Positions 49,699 through 58,976 of a stretch of 64,000 nucleotides of DNA are shown here, in pieces. The stretch covers positions 124,001 to 188,000 of the forward strand of contig NZ_QUOQ01000003.1 of NCBI RefSeq assembly GCF_003704105.1, read 5' to 3'. Under the pieces are notes generated by a model. That model did no database searches, had not been told where the DNA came from, and was given only the letters and a program-made list of their open reading frames with translations. The position numbers were made by a program, and so were the translations under genes. This DNA comes from Brevundimonas lutea. Its GTDB lineage: Bacteria; Pseudomonadota; Alphaproteobacteria; Caulobacterales; Caulobacteraceae. Every line of letters begins with the position of its first letter. Position 1 is the first letter of the stretch.

Positions 49699-51005
49699 CG
49701 TCGGGTCGGGACGGCCCCGCCGCGGAACGCCCGCCGGAATTCCGGCTGGCTCCCGCGGTCCTGTTGCTGGCCGGCGTCCATTTCGCCGCACACGCCGACC
49801 GCGTTCTGCCCGCCGTGGCCGCGCCCGTGCTCCAGGCCCGGTTCGGCGCCAGCGACGGCGCCATGGGTCTGCTGCTGGGCCCGGCCTTCGTGATCGCCTA
49901 CATTTTTGGCACCATCCTGGCCGGGGCGTGGGTGGACCGGGCCCGACGCTACCGCCTCATCGCCTGGAGCCTGGTGGTATGGAGCCTGGCTTCGGCGGCC
50001 CTGGGGCTGGCGCAAACCTGGGAGCATTTGCTGGTCGCCAGGCTTGTCGTCGGGCTTGGCCAGGCGGCCTTGGCGCCCGCGGCGCTGTCCATCCTGCTGC
50101 AGGAATCACCGCCGGGTGGAGGAGGACGCAGGGTGGCGGCCTTCACGTCCGGAGCGGCGCTCGGGCGAAGCGGGGCGCTGCTTGCGGGCGGAGCGCTCCT
50201 GGCGCTTTTCGCCGCCGTCTCCGGGGCTTGGCCAGACCTCCGGGCGCCCGCCCCCTGGCGGCTGATGTTCTTCCTGACGGCGGTCCCCAACCTGATCCTG
50301 GCCGTCTTGCTGTTCCGCATGGCCGAGCCGCCGCCGATGCTCGGTGCGGTACGAATAGCGAACGGAGACGCCTTTCGATGGGCCAGACGTCATCGCCTGG
50401 CGCTGGGCATTCATCTGACCGTGTCCTCGGCCGCGATCCTGCTGACCCAGGCGCTCGGAGCCTGGGCGCCCAGCCTCTTCGTCCGCGCGGCCGGGCTTGA
50501 ACAGGCGCAGGGCGCGATGTTGGCTGGTGTCGTGGTTCTGATCGCCGGCCCTGCGGGACATTTTCTGGGTGGAAGCCTGATCGACAGGATGCGGCGCACC
50601 GGCCGTTCGCCCGCCACGGCGCTGGCCCTGGTGTTCCTCCCCGCCGCACCTTGCGCCGCCCTCCTGGGCGCCGCCGAAGGCCCGGTTGAGGTCGCGGCGG
50701 CCTTCTTTGCTCTGGCGCTGGTGCTGGGCGCCGTCGCCGTCGCGGCGCTCGCCAGTTTTCAGCCCCTTGTCCCCGGCCGCCTGCGGGGAGCGGGCAACGC
50801 CGTCTATTTCGCAACCGTCAGCCTTGTGGGCCTCGGGCTAGGACCGCCGCTCGTGGGGATCCTGAGCGACTCGCTGGGCTCCGGCTCGCAAGGCGCGCTT
50901 GGGACCGCACTGGCGCTCGTAACGGCGGGCGTCGCATTCCCCGCCGCGCTCCTCAGCTACGTCAACCGAGCTGCATGGTCGAAAACGGCGGCCGCTGCCG
51001 AGTAG
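49668..51005 (+). CDS. MFS transporter
   Basis: 445 residues, about 12 membrane helices. The N-terminal half shows DRVLPAVAAPVLQARFGASD and the loop GAWVDRARRYRL (the MFS motif A region), the family of spinster/sugar-phosphate-like transporters. The start lies inside the end of the AraC gene; ATGs at 49668, 49677 or 49680 are equally possible. Substrate unknown; the pairing with an AraC regulator suggests inducible uptake or export. Confidence 0.9.
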   Translation: MDGMDGGVPLTSGRDGPAAERPPEFRLAPAVLLLAGVHFAAHADRVLPAVAAPVLQARFGASDGAMGLLLGPAFVIAYIFGTILAGAWVDRARRYRLIAWSLVVWSLASAALGLAQTWEHLLVARLVVGLGQAALAPAALSILLQESPPGGGGRRVAAFTSGAALGRSGALLAGGALLALFAAVSGAWPDLRAPAPWRLMFFLTAVPNLILAVLLFRMAEPPPMLGAVRIANGDAFRWARRHRLALGIHLTVSSAAILLTQALGAWAPSLFVRAAGLEQAQGAMLAGVVVLIAGPAGHFLGGSLIDRMRRTGRSPATALALVFLPAAPCAALLGAAEGPVEVAAAFFALALVLGAVAVAALASFQPLVPGRLRGAGNAVYFATVSLVGLGLGPPLVGILSDSLGSGSQGALGTALALVTAGVAFPAALLSYVNRAAWSKTAAAAE

Positions 51006-51186
51006 TTCGGGAGGTGCGGCGCAAGCTCAGGTGGGGAAGGTAAACAGACATTCCGAGCAGCAACGAAGGTCGTGATGCAGACGTCGAAGTGGCTGAGGGA
51101 GTGTGATGGCCGCACGTCAGGAAACGCGCGGACGGCGGCGTTGGGGGTGTGAGGCGGCCTGTCGAATACGTCGGAGCATAGCGGCG

Positions 51187-52299
51187 TCATTCTCCTGCTG
51201 CAGGTCTGCCGGTCGGCCGATGAAGGAGCTCAAGATCGAGCGCCAGCACCATGGCGGCGCCGAACACGGCGCCCTCCAGTCCGGCGGTCACCATTTGGCT
51301 GACCGGTCCGAAGGTCGCTTCGCCCAACAGGCTGCTTACCTGATTCAGGTTCACTCTCGCAGCGGGGAACTGGGTCGCAAGGGCCGCCAGGCTTCCGCCC
51401 ATCAACCGCCCCCCGAGCAGGGCGGCGCCCACGCCCGCCAAGCCGGTGAGAACGGCGCCGGCCAACAGGGCTACCCGCCGCGTCCGACCGCGCGCGATCC
51501 AGACCCCGGCGCCGATCGCCGCGCCCAGCATCAGCCCCTCCCCCGCCCCCGTCATCGCCGTCGGCGCCGCGCCGAACAGCAGGGAGAAGGCGTCCAGGCC
51601 CACGAGCCGCACCACCGCACCCACGACCAAGCCGCCGCCCGCGCCTCCGATCAGAAACCATGGAAGGCGCCTCTTGGAAGCGGCGGCCGCCGCTCCGACC
51701 CCGAAGCCCACGCCCGCTCCCCCGACCATCCCGACCCCTGACGTTAGGGCGGCGAGCACCAGCAGGCCGGATACCGCCCCGCCCCCGCCGTCCGCCACGC
51801 CCGCGAACCCGTAGATGAGGCCGCCGACCAGACCGGCGACGCCGCCGCCGATCAGACCGGCTCGGCCCAGGCCGATCAGGCGCTCCACAAACCGCGTGCC
51901 TGGGCCGCTGACTGCCGGGGTCACCGCCGTCGAACCAACCGTTGGAGGCGTTGCGATGCTGGCGGCGCCGGGTGGGGTCGCTTCTGCCTGCTCCACCGGA
52001 GCGATGAAACGATAGCCGTGCCGGGGCACGGTCTGGATGAAGGACGCCCGCCCCGCCTCGTCGCCCAGGGCCTTGCGCAGGGTGCGCACGCACTGCGTCA
52101 GCGCCTCGTCGGTCACCGGCACGCCGTTCCACACCTCGCTCATGAAGCGCGCCTTGGTGACCAGCCGGCCTGGCTCGGCGACCAGTAGGATGAGCGCATC
52201 CAGGCACCGGCCCGGCAACGCCACCGTCTGTCCGTCCTCGGTCAGCCGGCGGTCCGCAGGGTCCAGAACATAGCGATCGAAACGATAGGGGCCCGCCAC
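51187..52299 (-). CDS. Membrane-anchored winged-helix regulator (CadC/ToxR-like layout)
   Basis: 370 residues. An N-terminal OmpR-type winged helix (about 5-100; GRLVTKARFMSEVWNGVPVTDEALTQCVRTLRKALGD, IQTVPRHGYRF) is followed by a Pro/Ala linker and a very Gly/Ala-rich multi-helix membrane region (about 135-360). GTG start at 52299. The DNA-binding domain faces the cytoplasm. Unlike CadC or ToxR, there is no periplasmic sensor domain; instead most of the protein is embedded in the membrane. Confidence 0.85.
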   Translation of the reverse strand: MAGPYRFDRYVLDPADRRLTEDGQTVALPGRCLDALILLVAEPGRLVTKARFMSEVWNGVPVTDEALTQCVRTLRKALGDEAGRASFIQTVPRHGYRFIAPVEQAEATPPGAASIATPPTVGSTAVTPAVSGPGTRFVERLIGLGRAGLIGGGVAGLVGGLIYGFAGVADGGGGAVSGLLVLAALTSGVGMVGGAGVGFGVGAAAAASKRRLPWFLIGGAGGGLVVGAVVRLVGLDAFSLLFGAAPTAMTGAGEGLMLGAAIGAGVWIARGRTRRVALLAGAVLTGLAGVGAALLGGRLMGGSLAALATQFPAARVNLNQVSSLLGEATFGPVSQMVTAGLEGAVFGAAMVLALDLELLHRPTGRPAAGE

Positions 52300-52387
52300 G
52301 ATTTCAGGATTCCCTCATCTCCATGTCAGGACTTTCATCGCCCTGACGGTCACCGTGCGAACCTCACCCAAGCCGGAAACCAAGGCA

Positions 52388-52990
52388 ATGACGAACGATC
52401 TCGCACCCCCCCTCACCGACCGCCTGACCCGGACGCTACGCCTCATCGGCTGGACGGCGGTGGCCGGGCTGCTCATCGCCCCCGCCATCGCCATGCGCTT
52501 CACCGACGAGGTGCGGTGGACGACATCCGATTTCGTCTTCGCCGGCGTCGTTCTGCTCGGCGCAGGGGGCATCGGGGAACTGGCTGTGCGAGCATCGCGC
52601 GACTGGTCCTATCGGATCGGCGCGGGCCTCGCCGTTCTCGCCTTCGTGCTGCTGCTCTGGATCAACGGCGCCGTGGGCATCATCGGATCGGAGGACCATC
52701 CCGCCAACCTCCTCTATCTGGCCGTGATCCTTGCGGCCTTCGTAGGCGCGGTGGCCAGCCGCTTCCGCGCCGACGGCCTCGTCCTGTCAATGACGTCGGC
52801 CGCCCTGATCCAGGCTGTCATCGGCGTCCTTGCGGTCCTGCGTGGATGGGGTGAGGGTTCGGAAAGCTGGCCGAGGCCGGTCATCGTGCTCAGCATCGTC
52901 TTCTGCCTGATCTGGCTGGCTTCCGCGGCCCTGTTTCGGCGCGCAGCCAGCGGGCGTCCTGCCAAACGGTCAATCCCAACGAGCGACTGA
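52388..52990 (+). CDS. Multi-helix membrane protein, unknown
   Basis: 200 residues with about six membrane segments (for example WTAVAGLLIAPAIAMRF, DFVFAGVVLLGAGGIGELAV, LYLAVILAAFVGAVASRF). The ATG at 52388 is used; the ribosome site is weak. It is divergent from the membrane winged-helix gene, with about 90 bases between, so it may be its target. No family is recognised with confidence. Confidence 0.75.
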   Translation: MTNDLAPPLTDRLTRTLRLIGWTAVAGLLIAPAIAMRFTDEVRWTTSDFVFAGVVLLGAGGIGELAVRASRDWSYRIGAGLAVLAFVLLLWINGAVGIIGSEDHPANLLYLAVILAAFVGAVASRFRADGLVLSMTSAALIQAVIGVLAVLRGWGEGSESWPRPVIVLSIVFCLIWLASAALFRRAASGRPAKRSIPTSD

Positions 52991-53063
52991 AGACGTTCGA
53001 GATTCAGCGGCAACCCATGAGCTCGCCGACTCCCCCCAAGCCCGGCGACAGCCCCACCTGGCG

Positions 53064-53894
53064 TCAGAGCATGGCGAGGCGTGTCTTGCGAGTCGGAGCC
53101 GGGAAATCGGCGTCGATCGCCGCTAGATCCTCCGACGTCAAAGATAGGTCCAGGGCGCGGCGATTATCGGCGACATGGGCCGCGTCGCCGGCCTTGGGGA
53201 TGGCGATGATCCGGGGATCGCGAAGCACCCACGCCAGGGCGACCTGGAAAGGCGTGGCGTCGTGGCGCCCGGCGACGGCGGAGAGACCGGGAGACGTCGG
53301 CAGCTCGCCCTGGCCGATCGGGCTGTAGGCCATGGCCGGCGTGCCATGCTCGGCCAGTCGCGGCAGCAGATCAAACTCCGCCCCCCTTTCCGTCACATTG
53401 TAGAGGATTTGGTTGGTCGCGCAGGCCTGCCCGCCGGCGCGCAGCAGCTGCTCCATGTCCGCGGTATCGAAGTTGCTGACCCCCCACCGGCGGATTTTGC
53501 CGGCCTTGATCAAGGCGTCCATGCCCTCGATCGTCTCCTCGAGCGGCACGGAGCCGCGCCAATGCAGCAGATATAGGTCGAGGCGATCTGTCTTGAGCCG
53601 CCGCAGACTGGATTCGCATGCCTTTTCGATACGGCCTCGTCCGGCATTGTGCGGATAGACCTTGCTGACCAGGAAGACCTGGTCGCGAACGCCCTCCAGG
53701 GCATCGCCGAGCAGGGTCTCGGTTGCCCCATCGCCATACATCTCGGCCGTGTCGATCAGGGTCATGCCAAGGTCTATGCCTGTGCGCAGGGCTGCGATCT
53801 CCTCTTCGCGCCGCCCGGCATCCTCGCCCATCCGCCAGGTCCCCTGCCCCAGCGCCGGGACATCGGTCTGGTCGGGAAGTTTCACTAATCGCAC
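53064..53894 (-). CDS. Aldo/keto reductase
   Basis: 276-residue TIM-barrel NADPH oxidoreductase. The catalytic tetrad is complete: Asp48 and Tyr53 in LIDTAEMYGDG, Lys78 in LVSKVYPHN, His111 in LLHWRG. The NADP site SPIGQGELPTSP and AIPKAGDAAHVADN are present. Substrate unknown. It stands alone, with about 320 bases upstream. Confidence 0.93.
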   Translation of the reverse strand: MRLVKLPDQTDVPALGQGTWRMGEDAGRREEEIAALRTGIDLGMTLIDTAEMYGDGATETLLGDALEGVRDQVFLVSKVYPHNAGRGRIEKACESSLRRLKTDRLDLYLLHWRGSVPLEETIEGMDALIKAGKIRRWGVSNFDTADMEQLLRAGGQACATNQILYNVTERGAEFDLLPRLAEHGTPAMAYSPIGQGELPTSPGLSAVAGRHDATPFQVALAWVLRDPRIIAIPKAGDAAHVADNRRALDLSLTSEDLAAIDADFPAPTRKTRLAML

Positions 53895-54213
53895 GTTGCT
53901 CTCCTCCTCGGCGGGGGCGCCTGCAGCAAGCCGCGTCGGGCGCCGCGTACATCAATCAGCAACCTCGGCGTCGGGACGTTCCATTTTCAACCAGGATCGA
54001 GCGGCCCGGGTCTCGCCCGCTCGGTGACGGTCCGGCTGCGCGCGTCTGCCGATGCCGGGTGCCGGCGCCCCTCCTTCCGTATAAGTTCAGAGTTCGGGAG
54101 TCGCCCACAGCCGTCACCGATAGCGCCAGTCGGAAGCCCCTTCTCCCTCAAACCCCAAGCCGTTCTGGAGGGCGTTGGGCGCCATCTGTCATGGTTGGGG
54201 TTTTTCAGAGGGA
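53895..54213. other. Upstream of the aldo/keto reductase, no gene
   Basis: 319 bases between the reductase start and the MFS stop (both minus strand). No gene, repeat or clear terminator recognised. Confidence 0.45.
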
Positions 54214-55485
54214 TCAGGGGCGCCGCAGCGTCGCGGCGATGCGCTCATTGGCGACGAGGGTGGCGATGCCCGTCAAGGCGCTCGCCAGAGGCACGACCAG
54301 AAGCCCAAGGCCCAGGGAGTTGCCCAGACCATCGGCGGCCGCGGCGTCGCTGACGGCCCCGACGATGACGGGACCGAGCGCGGGCCCGACGAGGCCCGAT
54401 CCGATCAACATCAGGCTGGTGGCCATGGCCTGCTTGCCCGGACCCGCCACCAGATGCGCCGCGCCGAAGGCCCAGGGCAGCAGGAGGGCGAAGCTGAACA
54501 TCGTCGGCACGAACAGGACAATCGACATCCATGCGGTCGGCGCGAACAGGGCCGCGGCGGTCGTGGCGGCCGCGACGAGGAACAGCCAGCCCGGCAGGCC
54601 GATGATGCGGCCCCGCCCGGAGCGCATGGCCCGATCGAAGCCCCGTCCGCCCAGCAGGGCACCAACGACGCCGAGGCCGCCCTGCAGCAGGCCGAACGAC
54701 AGGCCGGCCTCGCCGGCCGTGAGGCCGTGGGTTCGGATCAAAAAGGGGGAGGCGAAGACGTAGAAGGGCACGGAGGCGAAGCCGATCAGGACCGCGGCTG
54801 CGAACAGCCATCGAAAGCCCGGCGCCGCCACGAGACGCAGGGCCTCCCGGAAAAAGGGCGTGCGGTCGGCCGCGGCGCGGGGCCGCGGCGGCGTTGGCCG
54901 GATGACCAGGGCCGCGAGGAGGAACGCCAGGCCGCCAAGCGCCCCCGCACCGACCAGGGCCGTGCGCCAGCCCACGGTGTCGGCCATGGCTCCGCCGGCG
55001 GTGAAGCCGACCATGGTGCCCAGCGGAATGCCCATGGAGAACAGGCCGAGCGCCAGGCCACGCCGCGAGGGCTCCACCTGCCGGGCGATCAGGGCGTGCC
55101 CGGCGGGCATGGCGCCCGCTTCCCCGAAAGCGACGCCGAACCGGGTCAGGGCGAGGACGGCGAAGCCGGCCGCCAGTCCGCCCAGCGCCGTCATGACGCT
55201 CCAGACCAGCAGACACCCCAGCAGCACGAGCCGAGGCGAACCCCGGTCCGCCATCCTCGCCAAGGGGAGCGACAGGAGGGTGTAGCAGACCGCGAAGGCG
55301 GCCCCGGTCAGCAGGCCGATCTGGGTGTCGCTGAGCCCCAGGTCGGTCTTGATCGCTTCGGCCAGGATGAAGGGCAGGATGCGGTCGATCTGGCTGATGG
55401 CGCTGATCAGCAGCAGCGCCGCCAACAGGGCCCACAACCGCCATCCGCCGGCATAGGCAGGGGCGCTGCTATCAACGGCGGTCAT
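54214..55485 (-). CDS. MFS transporter, spinster-like
   Basis: 423 residues, about 12 helices. The N-terminal signature ISQIDRILPFILAEAIKTDLGLSDTQIGLLTG and motif A LARMADRGSPRLVLLG are those of the spinster-type MFS group common in sphingomonads and Caulobacterales. The ATG at 55485 overlaps the SDR stop (ATGA). The open frame upstream of this ATG re-reads the SDR gene and is not a fusion. Confidence 0.92.
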   Translation of the reverse strand: MTAVDSSAPAYAGGWRLWALLAALLLISAISQIDRILPFILAEAIKTDLGLSDTQIGLLTGAAFAVCYTLLSLPLARMADRGSPRLVLLGCLLVWSVMTALGGLAAGFAVLALTRFGVAFGEAGAMPAGHALIARQVEPSRRGLALGLFSMGIPLGTMVGFTAGGAMADTVGWRTALVGAGALGGLAFLLAALVIRPTPPRPRAAADRTPFFREALRLVAAPGFRWLFAAAVLIGFASVPFYVFASPFLIRTHGLTAGEAGLSFGLLQGGLGVVGALLGGRGFDRAMRSGRGRIIGLPGWLFLVAAATTAAALFAPTAWMSIVLFVPTMFSFALLLPWAFGAAHLVAGPGKQAMATSLMLIGSGLVGPALGPVIVGAVSDAAAADGLGNSLGLGLLVVPLASALTGIATLVANERIAATLRRP

Positions 55486-56405
55486 CGGCCGGCCTCGAAC
55501 CGCACGCCGGTCAGGGCCTCGGACACCTCCCACAGACGCCGACAGGCCGCTTCGTCCGTCGCTGGCGCGGGAATGCGGGCCTCTGCGGGAAAGCCGCTTA
55601 GCTCGGCCCGGCCGTCGGGGCCATAGTATACCCCGCCCCGCGCCTGCGGGGCCGTGGCGGCGAAAAGGCTCGGCAGAGCGCCCTGCGGCACCGGCTGGAA
55701 AAGGAACCAAAGCATCGCGCGCATCGCGCGCCGCACGCCGCTGGCTCCGCCCGGCGTGTTGTAGAGCAGCCCGGTGCGCGAAATACCCGGATGGACGGGG
55801 ATGCTGGTCAGGCCCCAGCCCTCCGCGACGCTCCGCCGCTGCAGCTCCAGCCCGAACATCAGGCACGCCAGCTTGGATTGGGAATAGGCGGGCATGGGGC
55901 GATAGTCGGTCTGCTGGAGGTCGGCGAAATCGATCCTGCCGCCCCGCGCCGCGATACTGGACAGGGTCACCACCCGCGCCTGGCCCGCGTTGACCAGCAG
56001 CGGCAAGAGCAGGCCGGTCAGGGCGAAATGAGCCAGATGGTTGGTCCCGAACTGGAGCTCGAAGCCGTCGGGGGTCTCCATGCGGCGCGGCGGCGTCATC
56101 ACCCCCGCATTGTTGACCAGCAGGTTCAGCGCGTCCGTCTGGGCCCGGAGCCGGGCGGCCAGGGCGGAGACCGAGGCCAGGCTGGACAGATCCACCGCCT
56201 CGAAATTGAGCACCGCGTTCGGGATCTCCGCCTTGATCCGGGCGATGGCCTCGGCCCCGGTCTCGGGATTGCGGCTGGCGACGATGACCCGGGCGCCGGC
56301 GCGCGCCAGTTCGCGAGCGGTCTCGAAGCCGAGCCCGGCCGAGCCGGTCACAAGGGCGGTCTTGCCGGTCTGGGGCGGGATGTCTGCGGCGGTCCATCGG
56401 GTCAT
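55482..56405 (-). CDS. Short-chain dehydrogenase/reductase
   Basis: 307 residues: cofactor motif TGSAGLGFETARELARAGA, NNAGVM, catalytic Ser in VTLSSIAARGG and YxxxK in YSQSKLACLM, as in the classical SDR/retinol-dehydrogenase-like group. First gene of an SDR-MFS operon, divergent from an AraC regulator 160 bases away, suggesting inducible metabolism and transport of one compound. Confidence 0.93.
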   Translation of the reverse strand: MTRWTAADIPPQTGKTALVTGSAGLGFETARELARAGARVIVASRNPETGAEAIARIKAEIPNAVLNFEAVDLSSLASVSALAARLRAQTDALNLLVNNAGVMTPPRRMETPDGFELQFGTNHLAHFALTGLLLPLLVNAGQARVVTLSSIAARGGRIDFADLQQTDYRPMPAYSQSKLACLMFGLELQRRSVAEGWGLTSIPVHPGISRTGLLYNTPGGASGVRRAMRAMLWFLFQPVPQGALPSLFAATAPQARGGVYYGPDGRAELSGFPAEARIPAPATDEAACRRLWEVSEALTGVRFEAGR

Positions 56406-56564
56406 GGCTGGGCTCCGGATCAGGGCGGAAGTTGAAGCCTCAGGGTGAGGGACGCGTCGAAAAAGCGAATGTCGGATGCGCCGCGTTTCTTGCCTAAAAC
56501 TCCAACCCGCATTGCGGACCGGAACGCAAGGGCGTAGCCCTTGGGTCATACAATGGAGGTTTCG

Positions 56565-57497
56565 ATGACCAGCCGACTGATCGACGCCATCGCCGGGATT
56601 CTCGACCGACAGGGCGTCGAGAACGGCGGGATCGAAACTCCGGTGCCGGGTTTGCGACTGATCCGGACCCATGGCGTCGTGCCGCCCCGACACATGACCT
56701 ATCGCCCGTCCCTGTGCCTGATCGCCCAGGCGGCCAAGCGGGTAATGATCGGTGACAGCACCCTGACCTATGGCCATATGCAGTCGCTGGTGATCACGGT
56801 CGAGGTGCCGGTGCTCAGCGAGATCATCGAGGCCACCCCGGAAAAGCCCTTCATTGGCGCGACCCTGGCGCTCGATCCCGACATCATTCTCGATGTCGTC
56901 ACCCGGATGGACAAAACCGCCCGCCCCGGCGGCCCGGCGGGCCTGGGGCTGGTCGTCGAGGAGGTCGATGAGCGGATCGCCGCGGCCATGATCCGCCTGA
57001 TCGAGCTGGTCGAGCAGCCCGCGGCGGTCGAAATTCTTTACCCGGGGGTGATGCGGGAGATCGCCTACTGGCTGATGACCGGCAAGGCGGCCGCCAATGT
57101 CGCCCGCATGGTCCTGCCCGAAGGTCCGCCCCGGCGCATCGCCGTGGCCATCCATCACCTCCGCGATCATTTCGACGAACCGCTCAGCGTGGGCGAGCTG
57201 GCGAGCCTGGCGGGCATGAGCCCTTCGGCCTTCCATCAGCATTTCAAGTCGCTCACCGCGATGTCGCCGCTTCAGTATCAGAAGCATCTGCGGCTGCTGG
57301 ACGCCCGGCGTCGCATGCTGACCGAAGGCGAGCGCGCCGGCTCGGCGGCCTTCTCCGTCGGCTATGAGAGCGTCTCCCAGTTCAGCCGCGAGTACGCCCG
57401 CATGTTCGGCGATCCGCCGCATCGAGAAACGAAGCGGGCCCGGATGGCGTTGGCCGGCGCCCTTGCGGGGCCGCGCGCCGTCGCCGAAGCCCTCTAG
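56565..57497 (+). CDS. AraC-family regulator with AraC_N domain (YqhC-like)
   Basis: 310 residues. N-terminal AraC_N domain (PSLCLIAQAAKRVMIGDSTLTYGHMQSLVI) and C-terminal HTH pair (SVGELASLAGMSPSAFHQHF, then AAFSVGYESVSQFSREYARMFGDPP). The ATG at 56565 is preceded by GGAGG at close spacing; ATGs at 56541 and 56553 are alternatives. YqhC-type regulators respond to aldehydes and control neighbouring reductases, which fits the divergent SDR gene. Confidence 0.92.
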   Translation: MTSRLIDAIAGILDRQGVENGGIETPVPGLRLIRTHGVVPPRHMTYRPSLCLIAQAAKRVMIGDSTLTYGHMQSLVITVEVPVLSEIIEATPEKPFIGATLALDPDIILDVVTRMDKTARPGGPAGLGLVVEEVDERIAAAMIRLIELVEQPAAVEILYPGVMREIAYWLMTGKAAANVARMVLPEGPPRRIAVAIHHLRDHFDEPLSVGELASLAGMSPSAFHQHFKSLTAMSPLQYQKHLRLLDARRRMLTEGERAGSAAFSVGYESVSQFSREYARMFGDPPHRETKRARMALAGALAGPRAVAEAL

Positions 57498-57614
57498 AGG
57501 CGCCTCGGGATTGGGCTGCGATCCCGTCGCCGGTATCCGGGAGCCGAGGGATCACGCGAACGACCTCGGGCCCGATCATCGCGGAGAGTCAGGATCCGGG
57601 CGTCTAGACGGGCG

Positions 57615-57885
57615 TCAGAGCACGGCCGCGTCCGGCCCGGCTATGTGGTCGACGACCGTATCGACGAACCCGGCGAGATCGCCGTCCTCGGCGAAGTCAA
57701 CGACATCTACCGTCTTCCCGGACGCCTATGTCACAGCCCAGCATCTCAGGGACATGTCGAACAGCGCTCCAGTGGAAGCCCTCGTCGCTGGAGCGGAGCA
57801 GCGCGGACGCGTGGTCGCGATGCAACTCTCCATCCGCATCCCTCAGGGTGCGCCCGTCATGGAGGTCGAAACAATAACGCAGCAT
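57615..57885 (-). pseudogene. DUF6894 gene, frameshifted with an in-frame stop
   Basis: The frame from 57885 opens MLRYCFDLHDGRTLRDADGE, the start of DUF6894 proteins, and ends too early at TGA (57697-57699). In another frame the remainder of the family reads on: TGALFDMSLRCWAVT, a TAG, then ASGKTVDVVDFAEDGDLAGF to a normal-looking stop at 57615. A frameshift near 57800 plus one nonsense codon would explain the split. The intact family is about 80-90 residues, of unknown function. Confidence 0.7.
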
Positions 57886-57936
57886 GCGCGCTCAATTGGC
57901 GGGCGACGGCGGAGTTCCCTGAACCGTACTCCCAAT

Positions 57937-58638
57937 CTATCCGAGGCCGACCTCGGCCATTTTTGCGCGGAGCAGCCCATAGCAGTCACAGGCCACGGCC
58001 TCGAGCCCGGACCGGTCGCGAATGAGGATCTGACCCCGCCGATAGTCGATGAGCGCGCGCGCCTTGAGTTGGTGAGCGGCTTCGCTGACCGTGCTTCTCT
58101 GGGCGCCCAGCAGTCGCGCGAATTCTTCCTGGGTGAACCGGATCCGGTCCCCGTCGGCAAGATCCCGCGCCGTCAGCAGCCAGCGCGCGACACGGGGCAG
58201 AACCGGGTGGAGCGCATTGCAGGCGGCCGTCTGGGACGCCTGGGTCTGATAGAAGTCGGTGAGCGCCAGAAGGCGACGCATGAGGGTCGGCCGTTCCTCG
58301 CTGAGGGATCGTAGAACCTGGGCGTCGATGACATGAACGCGGCCGCCCGAGCGCACCACCACCTCCCAGGCACAGACCGTGTCGGCCATGAAGGGCGCCA
58401 GGCCGCTGAGGCCTTCGCGACCGACGACCGCCGTCTCGATGGCGCGACCGTCGGGAAACCGGACCTGGTTGGCGAGCTGGGCGTCGATTGGAAAATGGAC
58501 CTCGCTGACCCGAGACCCCTGATCGATGATGATCTGGTCGGTCTCCAGAAAGGCGGCGCGAAGGCGAGGCGTCAGCGCCTGGCGATCCTCCAAGGAGAGC
58601 GCGTCCAGGAACCGGTTGCCGAATGGCTTTTCGGACAT
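57937..58638 (-). CDS. CRP/FNR-family transcription regulator
   Basis: 233 residues. Sensor domain (SRVSEVHFPIDAQLANQVRFPDG), dimer helix, and winged helix RFTQEEFARLLGAQRSTVSEAAHQLK. There is no cluster cysteine set, and the recognition helix is unlike Fnr. Start ATG at 58638 (MSEKPFGNRFLDAL); an upstream in-frame ATG is possible. Divergent from the glycosyltransferase operon (340-base gap), so it could regulate it. Confidence 0.9.
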   Translation of the reverse strand: MSEKPFGNRFLDALSLEDRQALTPRLRAAFLETDQIIIDQGSRVSEVHFPIDAQLANQVRFPDGRAIETAVVGREGLSGLAPFMADTVCAWEVVVRSGGRVHVIDAQVLRSLSEERPTLMRRLLALTDFYQTQASQTAACNALHPVLPRVARWLLTARDLADGDRIRFTQEEFARLLGAQRSTVSEAAHQLKARALIDYRRGQILIRDRSGLEAVACDCYGLLRAKMAEVGLG

Positions 58639-58976
58639 GACTGTGCCGCACCTCCACACATCCGCCTCGCGAGCGGCGCAACGAAAACCCTCTGAGACCC
58701 GGCGTGCCGGATCGCCCGGTGCTTGTTTCCCAGAGATCGACCCAGTGCAATCCGATCCCCGTGTCGGCCGACCCCTGTCCTGCGCAAAGCTCTATTGCGG
58801 GCTTGGACATCACGCCACGTCAGGCACGGCAAGGTCATCGACTGTCTTCGGTGCAGGATAGGCGCGATCAAGCAATCGCCTCTGCCGCCTGCGGGACATA
58901 GGAACCAATGGTATCCTGCGAGGCTTGGCCATCCGCTGGCCGCCACCGTTGCGCGGGCCGAAGGGGCGGAACAAGC
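58639..58976. other. Divergent control region of the glycosyltransferase operon
   Basis: 338 bases, no gene. It should hold the promoters of the CRP-like regulator and the operon. GGAAC at 58901 recalls an EcfG -35 element, but no good CGTT -10 follows. No dyad operator was identified. Confidence 0.45.

Noticed and set aside
54175..55626. Plus-strand 483-residue frame rich in Gln/Arg/Asp/Gly
   Set aside because: Antisense shadow of the MFS gene with extreme composition and no motif.
54214..56397. A single 727-residue minus-strand frame that looks like a fusion
   Set aside because: Its C-terminal 423 residues are the MFS protein, but the N-terminal part re-reads the SDR gene in the wrong frame. 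The ATGA overlap at 55482-55485 shows two genes.
55482..57422. Minus-strand extension of the SDR gene to 646 residues
   Set aside because: The extra N-terminus is antisense to the AraC-family gene; SDR similarity begins at the ATG at 56405.
58901..58926. EcfG-like promoter (GGAAC) before the glycosyltransferase operon
   Set aside because: No acceptable CGTT -10 element occurs 16-17 bases downstream.
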